Part shown: piece by piece, positions 38,509 to 47,951 of the stretch
Layout: each line of letters begins with the position of its first letter
Numbering within the stretch: position 1 is the stretch's first letter
Source: a virus
Length of the DNA: 64,000 bases
Direction: 5' to 3' (one strand)
IMG/VR virus record: IMGVR_UViG_3300035670_010555
Coordinates: 1-64,000 of that record
Notes under the pieces: model-generated
Told to the model about the DNA's origin: nothing
What the model saw: the letters and a program-made list of their open reading frames with translations, nothing else
Database searches by the model: none
Program-made: the position numbers and the translations under genes

Positions 38509-41500
38509 TAGTTAAGTTTTGATTTAGATATATATGCACCTGTAGTGTTTCCATTTGTATCATTCCAAGTTAATACATTTGTATTTTGATTTGTTGTATT
38601 TGCCAAACCTTTTATCATATTTTCTTGAGATGTTTTTTGTCCACTATCCGCAGAATTCTCTGTTGTAAAGGTCAAATTTCTTTGTTTGGTAGTGTCGAAT
38701 GGTGTATAAATTAAATAATCTTTCAAGTCATTTTTTTCCAAATTTTCTATGAATGATTTCGTAATATTATTTTCTTCTAAGAAAATAGGTCTAGCGGTTG
38801 CTATCCAATATGTATCAAATATTACTTCAATGTCAACAGATCCATCACCAAGTAATGCTTGGTTACCGAGAACATTTCCAATAAGTTCTTGTTTGAATAC
38901 CTCATATTTTTGCGCGTCGATTACATCATCAGAAATAGTCATATATACTCTTCTTTCAGCATTATTTCCTAAAAGAGGATTTGTACTGAATGGTAGGAAA
39001 ACTTGTTCGACTGTGACAGCATTTGATTTTCCGTTTACAGTTTCAAACACTAATGTCCCTTCATATGTGGTATTAGTCGCAGGATAAACAAATGGTCTTT
39101 TACCTTGAATAATAGTATTAAATGCTGCTATGTCTTGTTGTATTTTAACCGTGTCTTCAACTAATTCCAAATATGTGTCTGGACTTTCCGAAGTTGGGTG
39201 TATGTCTGTGGTTCCAGATGTTACATATATTCTTACAGGTCCGTTTTTAGCCTGAAGTCCATCAGTACCAGTGTTAGAATCAGTTGGGTCAAATAATATT
39301 GTATTCAATCTACCAAGAGTTTGTAGATATGTCTGTTCTTCATTTACCAAACTCTGTGTAATTGTTGATATCCCATTCTGAAATGAACTTCTTTTCCTTG
39401 ACACAAAATTTCGATAATTTTCTTTCAGTGCTCTGATTAACTTAGGCGATAAATTTTTCGATGGTTCAGAAATAAATTTAATAAATCCTTCTGTACCATT
39501 TTTTATATTTTCATCAAGTTGTACAAATATTTCATCAAATCTTTTCTCCACATTATTAGGTTTACCAAACAATACTACTGTATCAGCGGATACATTGAAA
39601 TTACCTTGAGTGTAATTTCTTTCTATCATCCATTGTTGTCTTACTGCATTGTTATATTGATTTACAGTTTCTTTGGTTTTATTGACAACATTTGTAAAAT
39701 ATGTTTGAGTATCAGTAACAACCTTACCCATAAATGCACTATAACTTATAACACCCGTCGTGATTCCACTTACATCTATTAAGGAACTAACTATCGTACC
39801 AATAGTATTATTATTATCTTGTCCATTGTTTGGAGCGGCACTGTTGACACCAGGTATTGGAGGAGGAACTTGACCCGCTAAAAATATTTGGTCTAATATT
39901 CTTGAAGACTCAATATCTGTTGAGTCCGCCCTTTCATCATAGATTTCAGTGTTAGCATAGTAATTGAATGTTAGTGCATTTTGTAACTTGTCAACCGATT
40001 CCTTCAATCCACTACCTCCAACAAAGTTAAATGATAATGTGACGTTTGCAATCATTGGTTGAACACCAATTCCTTCAGGATTAATATCTAACCCTTCATA
40101 GTTAATTGCTAACGATGTAGGAATAATCTTCGTATTATAAAAATCGCCTACTCTCAATACCAATACTGGAGGTGCTCCAAATGATGTGTTTGTAGCATTA
40201 TTATACTGTAGTTCTTGCTTACCACCTGGTGTGGATTGTTTAACTGTTGGTATTGTATCACCAGGTCTCATACACTGTTGTAAAAACGTCAACCTTGAAT
40301 TTAATCCTTCAGGTGTCATTGAATGGAATGATGGTTGAAAGAACTTTAATTTGTCTTTCAAGTTATCATAAACCATCGGCGTTTCAGATTTGATAGTTTC
40401 AAAATAATCGCACTCGGACAATAAAGCTCTAACGACTTTTTTTGTAATATTATCTCTTGGTTCCCATCTTGGTTCAATGACTGGTTCAGGTACAGTCTGA
40501 GTGACAACATTTCCAATCAACACTGGAATTGTACCTGAACTTGTAGTCGGATTTGTCTGTCCTCCTGGTGTTCCTTCACCATTAGGCCCTGTCTGTGGAG
40601 CTTTTAAGTTTGGAACTATCTTTGAAATAAATGACCTTCTACAAGCCATTGCTCCTACTGTAAAGATTTCTTTCGCACCAACCAAAGTATCCCCTCCTTG
40701 AACAGTAGTATCACTACATCCAAATGTTTTCCCGTTTGGTTCCAAAGAATCGATATATGGTCCTTTAGTCAAATTACTTTTCTTTGGATTAGATATCGCA
40801 ACCTCTCCGAGAGCTCCAGCTCGTCCACCCCCACTTCCAGTATCTTCTTTAACAATTAATCTAACAGGATTTGGTTCCATGTATTTTTTTGTTGCATCGT
40901 TTTCCACAAAAAATTTGACTGTTGCCGCTATTCTACGTTTTGATAACTCAAGATTATATGATTCAGTTGCAGGTGCTGAACAACTTGAACTAATGTATAC
41001 TGTTACAGTCCCTTCGTTAGTTTCTAATTGTTTTCCCAAATCTATCGCAAACTCATCCATTGCCTTATAATTTGGAGTAACAACTGTATCGAAAAAACTT
41101 TTGGTTTCTGTAGCATTTGATTTTTTGGAATACTGCTCATTAACTTCTGTAGTATATCTTGCGTATTCAGTTGTATAATTTATAGTTGTGTTCGGTTTTG
41201 GAAAATCGTTTCCAAAATAAAATCCTAGTTGTAGATATTTGTCGAAGTTTAAGTTTGTATTACCACCTCCTCCTTCTTGAGCAAGTGGTTGATCTCCTCC
41301 ATTAGGTGAAAAAGCTCCTGATTCTATGGTTCCACGAGTATATACAATTTGTTCTCGCGTCATTTCCTTTGAAGAAATTGCCTGTTGTAATTCGAACAAA
41401 TCATTTGGATTTACTGTTACATATTTTTTTGCCAACTCATAGATATCATATTTTCTACATCCAGCAAAAAATGATTCTAAAATACTATCAATACGAGTCT

Positions 41501-43619
41501 TGTTTGTTTCGTTATTCAAAACTTTATTCACAATGACATTAAGAACTGATGGATGGTCTACTACAATTTTCCATTGTAGTGATCCCGTTCTTGATGTATT
41601 TTTATAAGTATATATTGGTTCAGGTCGTCCCAAAAAGTCAGATTGATTCCAATTCGATGATATGCTTTCACTGAATGTTAATCCATATGGTGGAAACCAC
41701 ATAACTCTACCATCATTAGGTCCTCTCTCACAAACAGGTAAATCAGACGTTGAAAATCCTGGAGTACTAGATGTTCTCCATGCCAAATTTTCTAAAGAAA
41801 ACATATATTTTTTGGCAACCGCATTATTTATTGTACCAACAATATTCGTTGAATCCTGTCCACCTTCTTGTTTATTTGGTGCAATATTAAGGTTATAAGT
41901 CTTATCTAATACTGAATACGCAAATCTTCTGCCTTCAGTAGTAATACCATCTTGTTTCTGTAAATCGTTATACTGTAGATATGGTAAATCTTTAGCAAAA
42001 ACACGACAATACTCAGTACCTACCTCTTGACCGATAGCACCAACGTATCTATAAACTCTTGAACCTTTAGTAAGTTCTTTATATCCATCATTGAATACTT
42101 TACTTACTTGGTCTATTGCATTTCCAACGTGTTGAAGACGCTTACCTCCTTGAGGTTGGCTATCAATTATTCTTTGTGTTTTATCAAGGATTGAACCGTC
42201 CCTAAACTCATTATTGACCGATTCGGTATTAACGTAAGACGATGGTCTGAAGTCCTCATCTTGTTCAGTAACCTCACCACCAATACCAACTTTCTTACCA
42301 GCATTACCTCTGTACTTAGGTGAAACCCAAGTAAATCCACCTTCGATACCACCACCATTACTATATGTCGGCCCATTCGCACCAAGTCTTATTGATTGAC
42401 TTGGCCCTTCATATAACTGCGCCAACTCTGAAGGGCCATAGACAGGTGACTGTTGTTCAACACCAAATTGGTTAACTGGAACATCTCCTACAGGAGAAAA
42501 TACTTGGGATGGGTTAGAAGTTATACTTCCAACATAAAAGTTACTATTATCAGATACCGTACCTAAAAGAGTACCACCTAACCTTTGGAAAAAGTTTCTT
42601 GGGAAATTCGGTTTGTATCTGTTGAAATCAATGTTCTTGAATAGTCTAGACCTTTGTCCCGCTCCCATGTTATTAAACATGATTTGTGAACCTGTTTCTC
42701 CTCCGCCCATTAATCGGTTGAAGAACCTACCGACACCACTTCTTCTGAAAGCATTACCTAACTGTTGTATAGTTGTAGGTTGTCCTAAAGTAATGTTAGG
42801 GTCAAAATATGATCCAGGTATAGGTGATACAGGTAAAATACTACCTCCAAGTCTTAGTGCAAAATTAGTTGCTGCAAGTATTGGGTTTGCGGTTACTGTA
42901 ATGGTATAAACTGGTTCAATGATAGGTACAACACCAGCCAATATATTGACAATATCTGTCCCGCTTGAAACATTGAGAATATTTGCTCTACCTATTGTAT
43001 CTTGGCGTATTTGGTCCGCGATTCTTTGTTCAAACTCTCTCCTCAAAGTTTGAGCACCTAAACGTGCAATAAATGAATCTTGACTTAATAACCCATTACT
43101 ACCACTCGGATCAGGCGATAATAATATCGATACAGGTGTATAGGTTGATGATACAAAAGTTGTTGGATATGGTTGATTATTAAATGTGTTTCTTGCTAAA
43201 GGTCTATCTACTGACGAAAAAAATGGAGCACTATCTATTGGTAATTGATTTCCATTAGAAAAAACGTTGAGTGGTTTCCATTTTTGAGACTCAGGTCCTG
43301 ATTGGTCAAGTATGTTTGCATCTTGATATCCATACTCTCCCTCATTTGATTTTGTATTTAATAACGATCCAGGGTCTGGAACTTGTTCATAACCTCCTTC
43401 ATTTCCATATTGATTTAGTGGATATAATTTATTGGCAAAAGAAGGTTCATCAATCAATTTATCAGGACTATCTTGAACTGACGAATTCGATTGAACGTAT
43501 TCCGTATCGATTGGTTGTGTAGGTCTATTTGGAGCTTTTGCATAGGGTGTTAAATTCCTAGTCAAAAGTTTTTTTCTAAACCCCTCTGAATTTGCTAAAT
43601 CTAATAACGGACTTGCCAT
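38508..43619 (-). CDS. 1703-aa tail protein with OmpA-like domain
   Basis: Starts MASPLLDLANSEGF. Residues about 845-925 resemble the OmpA-type peptidoglycan-binding fold (VYISSSCSAPATESYNLELS, then KRRIAATVKFF, then RLIVKEDTG): the conserved Leu-Ser-x-x-Arg helix is present, but the usual Asp of the first motif is replaced. A later part (LVLRVGDFYNTKIIPTSLAI, then ANVTLSFNFVGG) looks like baseplate/tube-cap proteins. It lies immediately downstream of the tape measure, where T4 has gp48 and gp54. Possibly an enlarged hub or tube-cap protein that also contacts the cell wall. Confidence 0.65.
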   Translation of the reverse strand: MASPLLDLANSEGFRKKLLTRNLTPYAKAPNRPTQPIDTEYVQSNSSVQDSPDKLIDEPSFANKLYPLNQYGNEGGYEQVPDPGSLLNTKSNEGEYGYQDANILDQSGPESQKWKPLNVFSNGNQLPIDSAPFFSSVDRPLARNTFNNQPYPTTFVSSTYTPVSILLSPDPSGSNGLLSQDSFIARLGAQTLRREFEQRIADQIRQDTIGRANILNVSSGTDIVNILAGVVPIIEPVYTITVTANPILAATNFALRLGGSILPVSPIPGSYFDPNITLGQPTTIQQLGNAFRRSGVGRFFNRLMGGGETGSQIMFNNMGAGQRSRLFKNIDFNRYKPNFPRNFFQRLGGTLLGTVSDNSNFYVGSITSNPSQVFSPVGDVPVNQFGVEQQSPVYGPSELAQLYEGPSQSIRLGANGPTYSNGGGIEGGFTWVSPKYRGNAGKKVGIGGEVTEQDEDFRPSSYVNTESVNNEFRDGSILDKTQRIIDSQPQGGKRLQHVGNAIDQVSKVFNDGYKELTKGSRVYRYVGAIGQEVGTEYCRVFAKDLPYLQYNDLQKQDGITTEGRRFAYSVLDKTYNLNIAPNKQEGGQDSTNIVGTINNAVAKKYMFSLENLAWRTSSTPGFSTSDLPVCERGPNDGRVMWFPPYGLTFSESISSNWNQSDFLGRPEPIYTYKNTSRTGSLQWKIVVDHPSVLNVIVNKVLNNETNKTRIDSILESFFAGCRKYDIYELAKKYVTVNPNDLFELQQAISSKEMTREQIVYTRGTIESGAFSPNGGDQPLAQEGGGGNTNLNFDKYLQLGFYFGNDFPKPNTTINYTTEYARYTTEVNEQYSKKSNATETKSFFDTVVTPNYKAMDEFAIDLGKQLETNEGTVTVYISSSCSAPATESYNLELSKRRIAATVKFFVENDATKKYMEPNPVRLIVKEDTGSGGGRAGALGEVAISNPKKSNLTKGPYIDSLEPNGKTFGCSDTTVQGGDTLVGAKEIFTVGAMACRRSFISKIVPNLKAPQTGPNGEGTPGGQTNPTTSSGTIPVLIGNVVTQTVPEPVIEPRWEPRDNITKKVVRALLSECDYFETIKSETPMVYDNLKDKLKFFQPSFHSMTPEGLNSRLTFLQQCMRPGDTIPTVKQSTPGGKQELQYNNATNTSFGAPPVLVLRVGDFYNTKIIPTSLAINYEGLDINPEGIGVQPMIANVTLSFNFVGGSGLKESVDKLQNALTFNYYANTEIYDERADSTDIESSRILDQIFLAGQVPPPIPGVNSAAPNNGQDNNNTIGTIVSSLIDVSGITTGVISYSAFMGKVVTDTQTYFTNVVNKTKETVNQYNNAVRQQWMIERNYTQGNFNVSADTVVLFGKPNNVEKRFDEIFVQLDENIKNGTEGFIKFISEPSKNLSPKLIRALKENYRNFVSRKRSSFQNGISTITQSLVNEEQTYLQTLGRLNTILFDPTDSNTGTDGLQAKNGPVRIYVTSGTTDIHPTSESPDTYLELVEDTVKIQQDIAAFNTIIQGKRPFVYPATNTTYEGTLVFETVNGKSNAVTVEQVFLPFSTNPLLGNNAERRVYMTISDDVIDAQKYEVFKQELIGNVLGNQALLGDGSVDIEVIFDTYWIATARPIFLEENNITKSFIENLEKNDLKDYLIYTPFDTTKQRNLTFTTENSADSGQKTSQENMIKGLANTTNQNTNVLTWNDTNGNTTGAYISKSKLN

Positions 43620-43631
43620 TTATATTTTTAT

Positions 43632-43640
43632 TAATAAATA
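43632..43640 (-). promoter_or_regulatory. TATTTAT motif, candidate late promoter
   Basis: Sense TATTTATTA, 12 nt before the 1703-aa gene. A T4-style TATAAATA on the same strand lies at 43658-43665, 38 nt before the start, so two competing candidates exist here. Confidence 0.4.
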
Positions 43641-43669
43641 GGTTATGATTGTTTTTTTATTTATAAATT

Positions 43670-45526
43670 TCAGTAGGTCGCGGCTCCCCCTCCTCTGAAT
43701 ACATTAGTAGGATTAGTAACTCTAACTATATAATCCTTAAACTTATCTTCATTTAATTTATCCGAGATAGTTTTCGTAATTTGTTCTTTCTGATCTGAAC
43801 TCAATCCTGTCGGCATTTCTTGGAAATTAACGTTTACCTTTATTTCTCCAAGTAACTCAATTAGACTCTTTTGTTCTTTTACTTGGTCAGCAACTGTACC
43901 TAAATTTCGGTTTGCACCTGACATTCCTTCAGATGTGACTTTTGTCCAAAAATCATCCTCAGTTGTCGTTCCTCCTTTTCCCCCACCTTTGAACATTTCA
44001 AAATCAAGCCCTTTAATTTTACCACTTAAATTATCAAGAAGTAAATCTATCTTGTCAGTCATATTTCCTACAAAACCCCCTTTTTGTGACAATTCCTCTT
44101 TTATTTGGTCGCCCGCCTTTGACAACATATCTTTGGATGAGTCTGTTATAGTCCCAAATGATGCGGTAGAATTTGTCACCAATGTATCCAACGCCCCTTT
44201 TATATCTCCCTTAACAATCATATCTTCAACTGACTTTCTAAAATTAGTTGAAGCGGCTTCACTCATTTCCCTAATTCTTTCCATAGAAATATTTTCAACA
44301 CCAGCTCTTCCCGTAACTTCAGCCAATGTTCTACCCCCTTCTCGTAAATCTTGTATATTCTTATCTGTTAAAATACCACCCAAAACGGCATATTTGATTG
44401 CCGCGATATCACTCTGTATGATCTCATCAACAGTTAATTGAGCTCTTTGTAACTCTTCTACAGTCATAGCTTCTGTTTTTTGTTCCTTAATCAAATCATT
44501 TAATTGTTCTTGAGTAAGTTCTCCTAACTTGACGGCTTCTTCCTGCCCTTTTATTTTTACTTCATATTGTCCACCTTCTCCCATCCTACCGATGTTAGCA
44601 AGATATTGTTTGTCCTCCTCATTTTCGAATTTTAGACTTGGGCTTATTTGACCTAATCTCTGATCGAGTTCGGCAGCAGCTAATCCCAATTTCGACATTT
44701 CTTTCGCGCTAACTCCCGTCTGAGATTCCAACTCTTTTAAGGTTAATACTCCTTGTGGATTTATTTTGAAAGTTTTGGTTTTTTCATCGAAGTAAGTGAA
44801 TTGTTGTGCTACCTCTACTAAACTGTCTTGCAATGATCCAGGGTCATTTATTGACGCGTTCATCAAGGCGAAAGGGTCGGCCAAATTACCGACCGCTAAT
44901 CCTAATCTTTGAAATGCCGCTGCAGTTTCGACCGCTCCTTCAGGACTTAAAACTCTTTCAGCTAACTGAAAAGTTTGTTGCATGTCAAACCTCAACATGG
45001 ATGCTTGAGCAGCCATTTTGGTTAATCCTTGAACTCCCCCCTCAAATTGGTATCGGTTCATTTGCTCCATGTTCTTTTGAACATCTTGCATAACTTGCCG
45101 AGCATTTCCACCAATTCCTCTTACATAATCTATTGAGCCTTCAAGAGCATCTGATATCGATTGAATCCCGACCCCAACGTCCAAAAAACTGTTGCTTAAA
45201 TCTTGAGCACTTATTCCAAGTACTTTGGACGCAGAAAATAAAGCTTTTATTTCTTCTTCATTAGCAACGACATTTCTTCGTGCCGCCACTCCTACTTCTT
45301 GTATAATTCTACCGACATCCTTAATATCCCCCCCTAAACTTCTTACAGCGGGTAAAGAGTCCGCCACAGCTCTCTCAAATTCGAAAACTCTCTCTCTTCC
45401 TTGTGTGAAGGTACCGATAATTTGATTAGATATTTTATCTAAACTTTGTCTAACATCATCAAAACTAAAATTGTCTTTGGGTTTTTCCGCTCCAGTACCT
45501 GAAGCCGTTGCTTCTTGAAAAAACAT
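43670..45526 (-). CDS. Tail tape measure protein
   Basis: 618 aa, mostly alpha-helical, Ala/Gln/Glu-rich. MFFQEATASG start, followed by coiled segments (VFEFERAVADSLPAVRSLGG) and long helix-rich stretches resembling other tape measures (VEEIQLAAKYAV-like repeats). Position between the tail-chaperone pair and baseplate genes is the standard place for this gene. Length sets tail length: at 1.5 A per residue, 618 residues correspond to about 90 nm. Confidence 0.8.
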   Translation of the reverse strand: MFFQEATASGTGAEKPKDNFSFDDVRQSLDKISNQIIGTFTQGRERVFEFERAVADSLPAVRSLGGDIKDVGRIIQEVGVAARRNVVANEEEIKALFSASKVLGISAQDLSNSFLDVGVGIQSISDALEGSIDYVRGIGGNARQVMQDVQKNMEQMNRYQFEGGVQGLTKMAAQASMLRFDMQQTFQLAERVLSPEGAVETAAAFQRLGLAVGNLADPFALMNASINDPGSLQDSLVEVAQQFTYFDEKTKTFKINPQGVLTLKELESQTGVSAKEMSKLGLAAAELDQRLGQISPSLKFENEEDKQYLANIGRMGEGGQYEVKIKGQEEAVKLGELTQEQLNDLIKEQKTEAMTVEELQRAQLTVDEIIQSDIAAIKYAVLGGILTDKNIQDLREGGRTLAEVTGRAGVENISMERIREMSEAASTNFRKSVEDMIVKGDIKGALDTLVTNSTASFGTITDSSKDMLSKAGDQIKEELSQKGGFVGNMTDKIDLLLDNLSGKIKGLDFEMFKGGGKGGTTTEDDFWTKVTSEGMSGANRNLGTVADQVKEQKSLIELLGEIKVNVNFQEMPTGLSSDQKEQITKTISDKLNEDKFKDYIVRVTNPTNVFRGGGAATY

Positions 45527-45541
45527 ACTTTGTTATTTTAT

Positions 45542-45550
45542 ATATAAATA
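45542..45550 (-). promoter_or_regulatory. TATTTAT motif directly after terminator
   Basis: Sense TATTTATAT, 15 nt before the tape measure, touching the end of the preceding terminator. Best-placed example of the terminator-motif-gene arrangement. Confidence 0.5.
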
Positions 45551-45551
45551 T

Positions 45552-45577
45552 AAAAGGACTGATTTTTCAGTCCTTTT
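45552..45577 (-). terminator. Intrinsic terminator between tail chaperone and tape measure
   Basis: 11-bp perfect stem AAAAGGACTGA/TCAGTCCTTTT with an AAAA loop, then ATATTT on the minus strand. The stop codon of the small chaperone ORF lies within the stem. Confidence 0.8.
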
Positions 45578-45746
45578 TGTTTAGTTCAACCCATTTATCT
45601 AAAAGATACTTCCTAATGAATATTGGCATTATTAAAAAATCAGAATAAGATATATTCAGAAGTGTCTTGAGATAGTAAAATTCATCTATCTGTCCTTTCC
45701 TATAATCAGAAGAAAGGACGAAAAAAGTCCACCCCAAACCCAACAT
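45567..45746 (-). CDS. Second tail-assembly-chaperone frame (59 aa, overlapping)
   Basis: 59 aa in the +1 frame relative to the upstream gene, overlapping its last 41 bases. It can start at its own ATG (45746) or be made by +1 slippage at TTT TTT CGT (45726-45718). The centre reads DEFYYLKTLLNISYSDFLIM followed by PIFIRKYLLDKWVE, a helical pattern typical of small downstream partners of tail chaperones. The large-plus-overlapping-small arrangement just before a tape measure is conserved across tailed phages. T4 has gp26 and gp51 at the corresponding place. Confidence 0.7.
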   Translation of the reverse strand: MLGLGWTFFVLSSDYRKGQIDEFYYLKTLLNISYSDFLIMPIFIRKYLLDKWVELNKKD

Positions 45747-46449
45747 TAACTGTTAGTTTCTCTCCTGATGGGGCCATTACTGTTCTCGTTAAATCTAGTT
45801 TAGGTTCATTTTCTTCCATGAACTTTCTTATGTATTTGGAATCCGCAATTGGCATTTGGTCTATAAATCTTGCGATTTCAGATTTATCTGTTACCCCATT
45901 TGCTTCAATAATTTGTTTGTTTAATCTCCAAGTAACTTTTGGTGCGGTTCTCCCTTGTGGATATGATTCCGACATTTTTTGAATTTCCAAAATTTCACCA
46001 TAAGTTAAAGGTTTAATCTTTACAGTTGTCTGAGACTTCGGTAACATAGTTACAAAAGTTCCATCATCAGATGGTTGTACCCCTTTAATAACATCTAATT
46101 CGTCAAGTCTAACAGCGCCTTTGAATGGTTTTTTTGTAATTGGGTCAACCAAGTTTAATTCCATTTCAGGTCCGAACGAGGTATTTCTTAAAAAAATTAA
46201 TATTGCTTCAACATCTCCTTCCAATAAATCTTCAATACGAACATCTGGTTCGTAAATCTTTGTTCTTAAAAGATTTTGAGTCATGTCGTTACCTCCAGCC
46301 ATTAGGATGTTTTCATCATTTGCTGTCAGGTATCCAACTTTGATTGATTTTTTCTTATTCTTGTAGAATAGACCTTGTGTCGGTAAAGGCACAACGTCGT
46401 GAGGTAACGTAAAATTCGATTGTCCGTGTTCTCTTGCTTGATTATCCAT
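45706..46449 (-). CDS. Tail assembly chaperone / baseplate hub protein, gp26-like
   Basis: 247 aa. Features VVPLPTQGLFYKNKKKSIKV near the start, then LTANDENILMAGG and a middle IKPLTYGEILEIQKMSE, matching T4-like proteins annotated as gp26 baseplate hub or tail-chaperone. Ends VDFFRPFF just at a run of six Ts followed by CGT, a possible +1 frameshift site into the 59-aa frame. It lies upstream of the tape measure, as tail chaperones do. Its ATG is 1 base after a terminator T-run. Confidence 0.7.
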   Translation of the reverse strand: MDNQAREHGQSNFTLPHDVVPLPTQGLFYKNKKKSIKVGYLTANDENILMAGGNDMTQNLLRTKIYEPDVRIEDLLEGDVEAILIFLRNTSFGPEMELNLVDPITKKPFKGAVRLDELDVIKGVQPSDDGTFVTMLPKSQTTVKIKPLTYGEILEIQKMSESYPQGRTAPKVTWRLNKQIIEANGVTDKSEIARFIDQMPIADSKYIRKFMEENEPKLDLTRTVMAPSGEKLTVNVGFGVDFFRPFF

Positions 46450-46450
46450 A

Positions 46451-46489
46451 TAAAAATTTAACCGTAAAGTTTAGTGCTTTACGGTTAAA
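46451..46489 (-). terminator. Strong intrinsic terminator after the tube gene
   Basis: 13-bp perfect stem TTTAACCGTAAAG/CTTTACGGTTAAA, 7-nt loop, followed by TTTTTAT on the minus strand; ATG of the chaperone follows directly. Likely limits chaperone and tape expression relative to tube. Confidence 0.85.
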
Positions 46490-46508
46490 TATAAATGTAT
46501 TTGAATTT

Positions 46509-46517
46509 TAATAAATA
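46509..46517 (-). promoter_or_regulatory. TATTTAT motif upstream of the tube terminator
   Basis: Sense TATTTATTA, 59 nt before the chaperone gene but upstream of the terminator, so transcripts from it would have to read through the hairpin. Confidence 0.25.
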
Positions 46518-46530
46518 GTATCTTGATAAA

Positions 46531-47019
46531 TTAGTAAACAAGTACGCAACGGTCCATTCTAAGTGTTGCGTTGATTGTCGCCAATCCATCCTGTGCGTAA
46601 CTCAAAGCGTTGAAGTTTACGTCAGTCAAAAATGTACCATAAAGAATCCATTTTTCTACAACAACTCCGGTTGGGTCCAACATTTCGAGGTCAACATCTT
46701 TTTTATAACCCGCAGCATAACCCATACGACCTGTCACAGATTCAGCGTGTAAACGTACCCATTCCATAAGAGCCTGAGCCGCTGAAGGTCCAATCGGATC
46801 TCTAAACACCGCTGGAATTGTTTGCCATGTGAACTTACCTGCAACATAAGTTTCAGTATTCAAGAAAGGAATTGGAACTGGGTTTATAACAATATGTGGT
46901 CTTGCAGAAGATTCAACAAACCATTCATTTATACCAAGTGATGATGGAAACCTTAAGATAAAACGATTCTGTCGTTTTGGTTCGTAAGGAATCGGCATTT
47001 TCATTAACAAATCAGCCAT
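46531..47019 (-). CDS. Tail tube protein, gp19-like
   Basis: 162 aa, the usual tube size. Features KRQNRFILRFPSSLGINEWF near the start and VNFNALSYAQDGLATINATL near the end are typical of gp19-family tubes, which stack as hexameric rings around the tape measure. Located between sheath and chaperone genes, as in T4-like phages. Strong downstream terminator suggests a separate, abundant transcript. Confidence 0.9.
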   Translation of the reverse strand: MADLLMKMPIPYEPKRQNRFILRFPSSLGINEWFVESSARPHIVINPVPIPFLNTETYVAGKFTWQTIPAVFRDPIGPSAAQALMEWVRLHAESVTGRMGYAAGYKKDVDLEMLDPTGVVVEKWILYGTFLTDVNFNALSYAQDGLATINATLRMDRCVLVY

Positions 47020-47052
47020 GTGTTTTTAATTTTTTTGTTTTTGTTATTTTAT

Positions 47053-47061
47053 TGATAAATA
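47053..47061 (-). promoter_or_regulatory. TATTTAT motif before the tube gene
   Basis: Sense TATTTATCA, 33 nt before the tail tube start; the leader in between is very A-rich. Confidence 0.45.
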
Positions 47062-47112
47062 TATCCTTTCACAAAAATTTTTCTATTTACTTTTTTTTTG
47101 AAAACGATATTC

Positions 47113-47943
47113 TTATTTAACTTCCTGCTTAACTCCTCCAGCAGTAGAATAAGTCTTTACTATATTATCTGGTTTATTTTTGAAGTGTTTTTGCATTACT
47201 TCTATATTTTTTGGATCATCGTCACTAAATCCTATAGATAAGTTATCTGGATTAAATTTATTACTAATATCCTTTTTTAAGAATGCTCTTTTATTTAATA
47301 CTGCGGCCATCGCCTTGATGTAATTTACAAAAGCCTCCATAGCCTCTACTTTAGCTTCTTCAGGATTAACCGCTCCTTGGTCATCACCAAAAGACACTGG
47401 ATGATACTTATTGAGTTCCAAATATGACTTGATTAATTCTTCGTCACTCATTTCATCTTCACCTACAAAAGACCGATATTTTTTAAGATTTTTAATTAAC
47501 TCGTCTTTATCTATCCCGTTGAATCCCTCTATAATATAATTATAAATTGCTTCTTTTATAGTGTTCGGGTTATGTCCCCTCGCAGTAATTATTGCAAATA
47601 TTGAACCGTTATTGATTGCCTCTCTAAAATCATCGAATGCTGGTCCTTTTTTTGCCCTCATAGCATCCACCAAAAAATCTTTGTCCCCGTCGGTTCTAAA
47701 ATTTCTGAATGGAGAATCACTATAACCCACAATCGTATTACCTTTATAACTGAATGGTTCTTTTCCTATTTGATGTCTAAACTCTGCGAAATCATCAGTA
47801 GACATTCCGACTTCATTGCCACTCTCATCTTTAACTAAAATTTTAGTCGGCATATGAACTATATTATCGTCCCAATCGAACGCGTAATATTTTAAGTCTG
47901 GAGTACCCTCACTTTTGAATCCTTCTGTAAAAATTTTTTTCAT
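47113..47943 (-). CDS. HAD-superfamily hydrolase-like protein
   Basis: 276 aa. Residues 20-27 (YAFDWDDN) give HAD motif I with nucleophile Asp23 and Asp25; ITARGHN supplies motif II; GFSDDDPKNIE supplies motif IV. A Lys-rich segment between (KRAFLKKD) could give motif III. HAD enzymes are mostly phosphatases, some in nucleic-acid end repair; substrate cannot be told. Encoded between sheath and tube genes, preceded by a very strong GC hairpin. Whether it is virion-bound or just a passenger gene is unknown. Confidence 0.75.
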   Translation of the reverse strand: MKKIFTEGFKSEGTPDLKYYAFDWDDNIVHMPTKILVKDESGNEVGMSTDDFAEFRHQIGKEPFSYKGNTIVGYSDSPFRNFRTDGDKDFLVDAMRAKKGPAFDDFREAINNGSIFAIITARGHNPNTIKEAIYNYIIEGFNGIDKDELIKNLKKYRSFVGEDEMSDEELIKSYLELNKYHPVSFGDDQGAVNPEEAKVEAMEAFVNYIKAMAAVLNKRAFLKKDISNKFNPDNLSIGFSDDDPKNIEVMQKHFKNKPDNIVKTYSTAGGVKQEVK

Positions 47944-47951
47944 TTGGCTTA

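Noticed and set aside
43658-43665. T4-consensus late promoter TATAAATA on the minus strand
   Set aside because: Kept only as a competing candidate; elsewhere the sense-strand motif is TATTTAT, and single octamers are expected by chance in AT-rich gaps.
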